Shown: piece after piece, positions 1-4,832 of the stretch
Position numbering within the stretch: position 1 is the first letter of the stretch
Layout of the letters: each line of letters starts with the position of its first letter
Assembly: GCA_003696465.1 (NCBI GenBank)
Contig: RFHG01000592.1
Location: 1-6,026 of the forward strand
Direction: 5' to 3'
Origin: Gammaproteobacteria bacterium
GTDB lineage: Bacteria > Pseudomonadota > Gammaproteobacteria > J044
Length of the DNA: 6,026 nucleotides
The notes under the pieces: model-generated
Databases searched by the model: none
What the model was told of the DNA's origin: nothing
Seen by the model: only the letters and a program-made list of their open reading frames with translations
Program-made: the position numbers and the translations under genes

Positions 1-1
1 G

Positions 2-202
2 CGGCGTATCCTTCTGGCGCCGTTTGCGGCCACGACCCTGTCCCTGCTGGTCGCGGATTTTGGGGTCAGGTCGATGTTCGACAGCGTGATCCGTGATCAC
101 ATGCTGATCCAGTTCATGCTGGTCACGGGGGTATTGATCGGCTGGATCAATGCCCGACAGAAGGCAGACCTTCAAGTGCGTCCATCACCTCGTCCACGCT
201 GA
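2..202 (+). CDS. C-terminal fragment of a membrane protein, possibly O-antigen ligase-like
   Basis: This is an open frame entering from the left edge, with 66 codons visible before a TGA stop. The visible part has a hydrophobic stretch at about fragment residues 3-20, a polar loop containing RDHML, a second hydrophobic stretch at about 34-49 (MLIQFMLVTGVLIGWI), and a basic, proline-rich tail ending PSPRPR. A final membrane helix followed by a short basic cytoplasmic tail fits the end of a polytopic inner-membrane protein. Placement beside LPS-type glycosyltransferases makes an O-antigen ligase/polymerase (WaaL/Wzy-like) the best guess, but no catalytic motif is in view. The last 56 bases overlap the 3' end of the convergent GT9 gene, so the odd tail may come from extension of the frame into that gene. 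Another membrane protein of a polysaccharide locus is possible. Confidence 0.5.
   Translation, partial: RRILLAPFAATTLSLLVADFGVRSMFDSVIRDHMLIQFMLVTGVLIGWINARQKADLQVRPSPRPR
129..155. repeat. Inverted repeat (hairpin) at a convergent gene junction
   Basis: A perfect 7-base inverted repeat, ATTGATC (133-139) and GATCAAT (145-151), flanks a 5-base loop, GGCTG. The stem continues outward by one T/G position and then GGG (129-131) with CCC (153-155), giving about 11 pairs. In a plus-strand RNA the T/G position is a U-G wobble; in the minus-strand RNA it is a C/A mismatch. The repeat contains the TGA stop of the minus-strand GT9 gene (147-149) and lies inside the plus-strand reading frame. No T-tract follows on either strand, so it is not a standard intrinsic terminator. 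It could act as a 3'-end stabilising hairpin or a weak bidirectional terminator, which is inference. Confidence 0.5.
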
Positions 203-1178
203 CATCCGACACTTCGAGGCTTGGTGGCTGCAGGACCACATGGGGTACCCCCCATGGGTGCCAGCGGCTGGCCTCCGACTTCCCGAAAAGGCTGACCACC
301 GGTTTGTCCAGTGCCGCGGCGATGTGCAGGGCGCCACCGTCGCTGAGTACGAAGCGGTCACAGAGTGACATTCCGGCGATGAGTGCTTCGAGACGATTCG
401 TGGCCACGGGATGTACGGGAAGGCCCTCGAGTCTGTGTACAAGCCGTTCCATTTTCTGGTCATCGCCCGGATGGTGGGGATTGGTTTCGTCTCCGGGGGA
501 CCAGAACAGGGCATAGTGGAGTTGCGGGTATTTCCGATGCAGGGCCAGAATCAGCTCTGCGAAGCGTTGCTCCGGCCAGCGGTTCGATGGTTTGCGCGCG
601 CTGATGTGCAATCCCAGCACGGGGGCCGATTCGGGAAGGCCACTCGTTTCCCGTAGCTGCTCTGCCAGCTGTCTGTCCGGAAACAGCCGCATTGGCCCCG
701 GATCGCCGGTGATGCCGAGTGGAGCAAGCAGGCGGAAGACATCCTCGACTTCGTGCAGCGGCTGGGGCAGTTCGTAGGGGATGCCCATGTCGATGTGCCG
801 CGAACGCGGGTCCCCGGGATTGGTAAAGCCGATGATGTGTCGTGGTTTCAGGGCCCGGGCCAACTTCAGCGCCCGGGGCAGGAACTGGGCACCGGCAATG
901 ATTGCGTAGTCATATCCGGTTCGGCGCAGGCGGGCATACAGGCGCGCACGCTCCAACGCCACACCAAGGGCGGATTGCCCGGACTGGCGGTGCTTGAACT
1001 TGGTGTAATGGTGAACCTGATCGATGTCGGGGTTGCCCGCGAGCACCGGCCGATTGTAGCTGTTGACCAGGGCGTCGATGCGTGCCTGCGGGAACTGTTT
1101 CCGCAGGGCATGGATGAGCGGCGTGGTGCAGATCAGGTCGCCGATGTTGTCACGCCTGATGACAAGAAATTTCTTCAC
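147..1178 (-). CDS. GT9 glycosyltransferase (heptosyltransferase-like)
   Basis: This 343-residue protein has the usual GT9 length and two-lobed pattern. GT9 enzymes move a sugar, typically ADP-heptose, onto lipid A-core at the cytoplasmic face of the inner membrane. The N-lobe opens directly with the family signature FLVIRRDNIGDLICTTPL, with D14 in the position of the proposed catalytic Asp of WaaC. The C-lobe carries LHISARKPSNRWPEQRF (about 190-206) and the nucleotide-sugar region DGGALHIAAALDKPVVSLFG (280-299). Two positions differ from classic heptosyltransferases: N199, two residues before the conserved W201, where WaaC and WaaF have Lys, and DGG where DSG or DTG is common. The start is GTG, forming a 4-base GTGA overlap with the upstream methyltransferase stop. 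An AGGAAGGG lies 12 bases upstream, a long spacing. It is the last gene of the four-gene operon. Substrate is not assignable; the family call is firm. Confidence 0.9.
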   Translation of the reverse strand: MKKFLVIRRDNIGDLICTTPLIHALRKQFPQARIDALVNSYNRPVLAGNPDIDQVHHYTKFKHRQSGQSALGVALERARLYARLRRTGYDYAIIAGAQFLPRALKLARALKPRHIIGFTNPGDPRSRHIDMGIPYELPQPLHEVEDVFRLLAPLGITGDPGPMRLFPDRQLAEQLRETSGLPESAPVLGLHISARKPSNRWPEQRFAELILALHRKYPQLHYALFWSPGDETNPHHPGDDQKMERLVHRLEGLPVHPVATNRLEALIAGMSLCDRFVLSDGGALHIAAALDKPVVSLFGKSEASRWHPWGVPHVVLQPPSLEVSDVSVDEVMDALEGLPSVGH

Positions 1179-1894
1179 GCCGTCTTCGATCCCTTCCTGA
1201 AACAGTAGAGGTAGTCATCGGTATGGGCCTCTGAAGGAGGCCGACGGAAAAGCCTTGCACGTTGCAGTCGGCGCCGGTTGATGAAGCAGCCGTATTCGTA
1301 CAGCTCGAGGCCGGAGCGTCGTGCCAGTTCCATGGCCTGGGAAGGAGTGACCCAGAAGACATGGTCGAGGTTAGCGACAAACATCCCCTCGCGCAGAACC
1401 TTCTTGGCAACCCGTTTGGAGAACGGGTTGGGGGTGGAGACATAGATGCTGCCAGCATCGGCAAGATGCCTGGCAGCAAACCTCAGCAATGCGACCGGAT
1501 CGTTGACATGCTCGATCACATCCCCTATGACCACGGCATCGAAGCGTTCCCCGAGGTCTTCATCACCCGTGGCATCAGCCGCACGTACCCGGTATCCCTC
1601 CGCTGCCAGCCGATCGATCAGCGGTTCGATGATATCGATGCCCAGAACATCGCGCGCCTGTTCACGGATGCGGTTATGCTTCCAGCCCGGATCGCGTATG
1701 TATCGTTCGTCATGTTCGCAGATGCCGATATCCAGTACCTTCTGCCCTGCAATGCGCTCGAGCACGACCTCCAATGGTCGGGTGCCGGGATGGATCCGGC
1801 GTATCGTCTCCAGCCAGCTGCGCACTGCTCCCATGGCTTCCGGGTCATTGGGGTCACTGCTGATGGTGGTCCAGTCCGGCATTGCAGGGGTCAT
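1175..1894 (-). CDS. Class I SAM-dependent methyltransferase
   Basis: The predicted product is a 239-residue cytoplasmic Rossmann-fold methyltransferase. Motif I is VLDIGICEH (53-61), lacking the usual GxGxG. The acidic residue that binds the SAM ribose fits D87 in LGIDII. Then come FDAVVIGDVIEHV (119-130) and YVSTPNP (151-157), the order expected for this fold. I recall a bacterial methyltransferase group with a similar VLDIG-x-x-EH motif, so loss of the glycines need not mean inactivity. An in-frame ATG exists at 1960, but 1894 is preferred: its ATG overlaps the preceding stop as ATGA and has AGGAAG five bases upstream. The stop overlaps the GTG of the next gene. Position between two GT9 genes suggests methylation of a surface sugar or a sugar precursor. 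The acceptor is unknown, and a lipid or quinone substrate cannot be excluded. Confidence 0.85.
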   Translation of the reverse strand: MTPAMPDWTTISSDPNDPEAMGAVRSWLETIRRIHPGTRPLEVVLERIAGQKVLDIGICEHDERYIRDPGWKHNRIREQARDVLGIDIIEPLIDRLAAEGYRVRAADATGDEDLGERFDAVVIGDVIEHVNDPVALLRFAARHLADAGSIYVSTPNPFSKRVAKKVLREGMFVANLDHVFWVTPSQAMELARRSGLELYEYGCFINRRRLQRARLFRRPPSEAHTDDYLYCFRKGSKTA

Positions 1895-2523
1895 GACTGC
1901 TTCCTGAACAGTACCCATAGTGTATGGGCATAACGGTTGAGGTAGCGCTCCCCCGGCCACCGCATTCGACGCAGGGCACGTATCGGGGCGGACCTGGGCT
2001 TTTCGTTGGCCACCATTTCCACTATTTGCAGGGGGTGGCGACCGAGCTGGCCCTGGAGGAATTCACGCGCCTCGCTGAATCCAAAAAACCACTTGTGCCT
2101 GTCTACGGGCCGCTCCAGGGGAAGGCCGTAATGCGCCATGTGTCCCTTGCCCCGGGCGATGGGCCGCCGTGCATTGCACCAGTTGTTCGGGAGCGATATC
2201 AGGATATGACGGGATGCCACGCGTACCAGTTCATCAAACATGGGGTGGAGGTTGTCCAGGTGCTCGAGTACATCGGAGCAGACCACGGCATCAAAGCTTT
2301 CATCTTCGAAGGGCAGGCGCTCCGTTGCCTCCAGATCCAGGCGCAGATCGGGTGTCCCACCCATGTCGATGCCGGTATAACGCTCCAGTGGCAGCAGCTC
2401 TCTCAGGACGGCCCGGTCACAGCCGACATCGAGCAGGCTCGGTTGCAGGGCGTGGCCGAAACGATCGGCAATGTAGCGGGAGCGATCGGCACGTCTGGCG
2501 AAATGTACCCGTTCCAGTTGCAT
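1891..2523 (-). CDS. Class I SAM-dependent methyltransferase, second of a pair
   Basis: The predicted product is a 210-residue methyltransferase. Motif I is LLDVGCDRA (30-38), where GxGxG would normally be; D53 in YTGIDMG is the likely ribose-binding acid. FEDESFDAVVCSDVLEHLDN (72-91) is a typical methyltransferase 11-type segment, and ILISLPNNW (107-115) follows. The C-terminal half has YGLP (132-135) and DRHKWFFGFSEAREF (141-155), which I associate with small methyltransferases of polysaccharide loci. A TTG at 2541 would add six residues and overlap the upstream stop, but it lacks a clear ribosome binding site. The ATG at 2523 has GGAG eight bases upstream and is chosen, leaving 14 bases after the GT9 stop. 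Its own stop overlaps the next start as ATGA. It is not closely similar to its neighbour, so a recent duplication is unlikely. The substrate is unknown. Confidence 0.85.
   Translation of the reverse strand: MQLERVHFARRADRSRYIADRFGHALQPSLLDVGCDRAVLRELLPLERYTGIDMGGTPDLRLDLEATERLPFEDESFDAVVCSDVLEHLDNLHPMFDELVRVASRHILISLPNNWCNARRPIARGKGHMAHYGLPLERPVDRHKWFFGFSEAREFLQGQLGRHPLQIVEMVANEKPRSAPIRALRRMRWPGERYLNRYAHTLWVLFRKQS
1900..1905 (-). promoter_or_regulatory. Ribosome binding site setting the start at 1894
   Basis: On the minus strand AGGAAG lies five bases before the ATG at 1894, inside the end of the upstream methyltransferase gene. With the ATGA overlap it supports the 239-residue form over the longer frame opening at 1960, and it suggests termination-reinitiation coupling. 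Confidence 0.7.
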
Positions 2524-2531
2524 GGGATTGG

Positions 2532-2535
2532 CTCC
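2532..2535 (-). promoter_or_regulatory. Ribosome binding site setting the start at 2523
   Basis: On the minus strand GGAG lies eight bases before the ATG at 2523 and just after the TGA of the upstream GT9 gene. The alternative TTG at 2541 is preceded by GATAAACTGCCCTT, which has no good Shine-Dalgarno match, so the ATG is preferred. Confidence 0.6.
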
Positions 2536-2537
2536 GG

Positions 2538-3644
2538 TCAAAAGGGCAGTTTATCCGATTTTCCCGAGGTGTTGTGCAGCAGGGTTCGTGCCTCGGAAAC
2601 GACCTCGTCGACGCTGATCTGTTGCATGCCGGCATTGCTCCGTTGCTTCTTGGGCAGTTTCAGGTCATCGGGCGGGGGTTTCTGGATGACGTGGTGCAGC
2701 CGCGAAGGGCCCCAGGCGCCGAATTCCAGGCAGGAAGTGGGTGAGAACAGGGCCAGGGTGGGTACGTCCAGGGCGGCGGCGACATGGAGGGTACCGGTAT
2801 CGTTTGTAATCAGGAGATCAAGACCGGCCACCACCTCGACCAGTTGTTCCAGGGAGGTCTTCCCGCAAAGATTTTCCACCCGCTCCGGGATGGAGGCCAT
2901 CCGAATCCTGTCACAGGCCGCGCGCTCTTCCGGGCTTCCGGTGAGAATGAAGCGTGCATCAGGATACCGTTCGGAAAGGCGCAGGATGGTCTCCGCAAAC
3001 CGCTCTTCGGGCCAGACCTTGTAATGATCGGCAGCGCCAGACTGGATACCGATGGTCAGGCCGGGGCCAGGTTTTCTGCGGAAGCGTTGCGGCAGTTGCA
3101 GGGCCGGGGTGTCTACGCTGCAGCCCAATGCTCGGACAAGATCCATGCGGCGTTCCACCTCGTGTTTTTCCTGCCGGGGAAAGTGTGCGGAGAGCAGGTG
3201 GCGAAAGGGACTCCGGGTTGCGGTTTTCAGGATGACGTGCGCACCCGAAAGCAATGCCATGGGGATGTCCTGTGGGGCATTCGAGTGAAGCAGCAGGGCG
3301 ACATCGGGCTGTGCCTGACGCAGGGCCTCCAGGGTGCGGAAGAATCGGCGAAAACCGCCATGAAAGGGAATCAGCTCGTCAGCACAGGGGTGGTCGCGGA
3401 ACAGAGGCATCAGGTTCTTGTGCAGGAACAGGGTAATGTGCGCATCGGGGTAGCATTGACGCAGGGCACACAGCGCAGGGGTGGAAAGGAGGGTGTCGCC
3501 CAGCGCGGTATTGGAAAAAACCAGTATACTTTTCGGCTTGCTTCCTTGTGCCTTCCATTCCTCGAGTGACAGGAGCTGCCCCGGGTGACGCATGCGGTGG
3601 AAGGCGACGAGCAGGCGGAGAAAGGGGACCCGAAGCAGGCGCAT
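2538..3644 (-). CDS. GT9 glycosyltransferase with N-terminal extension
   Basis: The predicted product is 368 residues. The family start motif, ILVFSNTALGDTLLSTPAL (40-58), begins about 37 residues later than usual, with the presumed catalytic Asp at D50. The C-lobe has IGIQSGAADHYKVWPEERF (198-216), with K209 where heptosyltransferases carry a conserved Lys, then the donor-binding region NDTGTLHVAAALDVPTLALFSP (281-302). It should transfer an activated sugar, perhaps heptose, to a lipid-linked acceptor at the inner membrane. The extension, starting MRLLRVPFLRLLVAFHRMRH, is hydrophobic and basic and might hold the enzyme at the membrane; this is inference. The open frame runs upstream to 3869, but that part is antisense to the GT4 gene and reads as low-complexity shadow. 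ATG 3644 sits about 25 bases after a predicted transcription start, though without a clear ribosome binding site; ATG 3593 is a weaker alternative. It is the first gene of the operon. Confidence 0.88.
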   Translation of the reverse strand: MRLLRVPFLRLLVAFHRMRHPGQLLSLEEWKAQGSKPKSILVFSNTALGDTLLSTPALCALRQCYPDAHITLFLHKNLMPLFRDHPCADELIPFHGGFRRFFRTLEALRQAQPDVALLLHSNAPQDIPMALLSGAHVILKTATRSPFRHLLSAHFPRQEKHEVERRMDLVRALGCSVDTPALQLPQRFRRKPGPGLTIGIQSGAADHYKVWPEERFAETILRLSERYPDARFILTGSPEERAACDRIRMASIPERVENLCGKTSLEQLVEVVAGLDLLITNDTGTLHVAAALDVPTLALFSPTSCLEFGAWGPSRLHHVIQKPPPDDLKLPKKQRSNAGMQQISVDEVVSEARTLLHNTSGKSDKLPF

Positions 3645-3675
3645 GACGGTGTAAGAGGCTGTATGACAGGCGCAG

Positions 3676-3684
3676 ATTATATCA
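3676..3684 (-). promoter_or_regulatory. Extended -10 promoter for the minus-strand operon
   Basis: The minus strand reads TGATATAAT, an exact extended -10 element (TG, one base, TATAAT) for the housekeeping sigma factor. No good -35 hexamer is visible 16-18 bases upstream, as is common for extended -10 promoters. Transcription would begin near 3668-3670, giving a leader of about 25 bases before the ATG at 3644. The element lies within the 49-base divergent gap and abuts the Shine-Dalgarno of the plus-strand gene. Confidence 0.5.
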
Positions 3685-3688
3685 GGAG
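3684..3688 (+). promoter_or_regulatory. Ribosome binding site of the GT4 gene
   Basis: AGGAG is placed five bases before the ATG at 3694. It is the strongest Shine-Dalgarno in the window and fixes the start. Its first base is also the last base of the opposite-strand extended -10, so translation signals for one gene and the promoter for the other are interlocked. Confidence 0.8.
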
Positions 3689-3693
3689 CAACC

Positions 3694-4818
3694 ATGGCAG
3701 GAACTGACCGCACGCCGCGCGTCCTGCATACCGAATGGTCTGATGGCTGGGGCGGGCAGGAGATCCGCATCCATGGGGAGATGCTGGCGTTGCGTGAGCG
3801 GGGCGTAGAGGTGATGCTGGCCTGCCGGCCCCATGCGCGGCTGGGCGAACGTGCCCGGGCCGCGGGCATCCCGGTCTACCACTTCCCGTTTCGGGGCAAT
3901 GCCGATCTGTCCACCCTATGGGGGCTCTTTCACCTGATTCGCAGTCAGCGGATCGACATCGTCAATACGCACAGTGGAAAGGATACCTGGGTGGGAGGAC
4001 TTGCCGCGAAGCTGGCCGGCGCCGCCTTCATTCGCACCCGTCATCTGTCGAATCCCATCCGTTCCTCTCGCCTGAATTTCATCAACGAGCTGGCGGACTT
4101 CGTCATGACCACCGGGGAGTCCGTACGCGAGGCGATGATTCGGGACAACCGCATCCAACCCGATCGTATTGCCTCGGTGCCTACCGGAATCGACCCTGTG
4201 CGCTTCGATCCCGCACGCTGGCCTCGTGAAGAGTGTCGCAAGGCCCTGGGGCTTGCACCGGAGGAGTTTGCGGTGGGCATTGTGGCCGTGCTGCGCAGTT
4301 TCAAGCGCCATGACCTGCTGTTGCAGGCCTTTGCCGAGCTGGCCGGTAAACACCCTGAATTGCGCCTCGTGATTGCCGGTGAGGGTCCCATGCGCACGGA
4401 TATCGAGCGGCGGATCGCAGGCATGGGCCTGGCCGACAGGGTGCTGCTTGCCGGGCATGTGGAGGAACCCGAGCGGGTACTGGCTGCGCTTGATCTTTTC
4501 GTGCTGTCTTCCGACAGCAAGGAGGGTGTTCCCCAGTCGGTGATGCAGGCCCTGCTGATGGGGCTGCCGGTGGTGGCCACCGATGCGGGCAGTACGCGTG
4601 ATCTCTATCGGGGAGACAACATGCTGATGGTGCCGGCGGGAGACGGCCCGGCATTGCGTGAAGCCATGCGCCGTATGATCGAGGATGACTGCCTGCGCCA
4701 GCGGCTTGCGCAGGCGGCACGAGCCTCCGCGCTCAAGACCTGTACCACCGACGTGATGGTGGAGCGTATTCTCGCGATCTATGCCCGGGTCATGGGTGGT
4801 TCCGGCCCGTCTCGCTGA
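3694..4818 (+). CDS. GT4 (GT-B fold) glycosyltransferase of LPS/polysaccharide assembly
   Basis: This is a complete 374-residue retaining glycosyltransferase. The N-lobe starts RVLHTEWSDGWGGQEIRI (9-26), with the glycine-rich loop typical of GT4, and includes IVNTHSGKD (89-97). The C-lobe has VPTGIDPVRFDP (162-173), the donor-phosphate segment AVLRSFKRHDLLLQAF (198-213, with R201 and K204), LRLVIAGEGP (223-232) and SSDSKEGVPQSVMQALLMGLPVVATDAGS (272-300). In the last block the E-x7-E motif is E277 with Q285, so the second Glu is replaced. No signal peptide or membrane helix is seen; it should work at the cytoplasmic face of the inner membrane. It would add a sugar from an NDP-sugar to a lipid-linked core; donor and acceptor are not predictable. 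It is divergent from the four-gene operon (49-base gap), and its last 29 bases overlap the convergent WaaG-like gene. Confidence 0.9.
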   Translation: MAGTDRTPRVLHTEWSDGWGGQEIRIHGEMLALRERGVEVMLACRPHARLGERARAAGIPVYHFPFRGNADLSTLWGLFHLIRSQRIDIVNTHSGKDTWVGGLAAKLAGAAFIRTRHLSNPIRSSRLNFINELADFVMTTGESVREAMIRDNRIQPDRIASVPTGIDPVRFDPARWPREECRKALGLAPEEFAVGIVAVLRSFKRHDLLLQAFAELAGKHPELRLVIAGEGPMRTDIERRIAGMGLADRVLLAGHVEEPERVLAALDLFVLSSDSKEGVPQSVMQALLMGLPVVATDAGSTRDLYRGDNMLMVPAGDGPALREAMRRMIEDDCLRQRLAQAARASALKTCTTDVMVERILAIYARVMGGSGPSR

Positions 4819-4832
4819 GCAGCCGGGCATAG
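4779..4832. repeat. Inverted repeat across the GT4/GT4 convergent junction
   Basis: CTATGCCCGG (4779-4788) and its exact reverse complement CCGGGCATAG (4823-4832) flank 34 bases that contain both stop codons. One further outer pair (4778/4833) and, after two poorly matched positions, a CGC/GCG pairing extend the stem. The arms encode the same Tyr-Ala-Arg in the C-terminal helix of each protein (residues 363-365 of the plus-strand enzyme, 369-371 of the minus-strand enzyme). The repeat may thus reflect shared coding ancestry as much as a hairpin function. No T-tract is present. Confidence 0.5.

Noticed and set aside
160..173. Small perfect hairpin GAAGG-CAGA-CCTTC in the first convergent overlap
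   Set aside because: Only five pairs with no T-tract; likely chance in coding sequence. The larger repeat at 129-155 is the better candidate.
1895..1960. Longer N-terminus for the second methyltransferase (22 extra codons)
   Set aside because: The ATG at 1894 has AGGAAG at five bases and an ATGA overlap; the extra residues would lie within the end of the upstream gene and show no family similarity.
1924..3024. A 366-codon plus-strand open frame spanning parts of three minus-strand genes
   Set aside because: It crosses the boundaries of well-supported genes, has no recognisable domain and reads as arbitrary composition. Long antisense frames are expected in GC-rich coding DNA.
3514..3540. 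AT-rich patch with TATACT on the minus strand, a possible internal promoter
   Set aside because: It encodes the conserved start of the GT9 core (SILVFSNT), which explains its composition, and no -35 hexamer is seen at a suitable distance.
2784..3569. A 261-codon plus-strand open frame opposite the first GT9 gene
   Set aside because: It is antisense to a gene with clear GT9 motifs, and the translation shows no domain.
3645..3869. Upstream extension of the first GT9 gene (75 extra codons)
   Set aside because: It would run through the divergent gap and into the antisense of the GT4 gene, and its product is low-complexity Arg/Ser/Pro-rich. The promoter-like element at 3676-3684 also lies inside it.
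3916..4830. A 304-codon minus-strand open frame opposite the GT4 gene
   Set aside because: The GT4 frame on the plus strand has clear family motifs throughout. The antisense translation is rich in His, Gln and Arg with no motif, a typical shadow.
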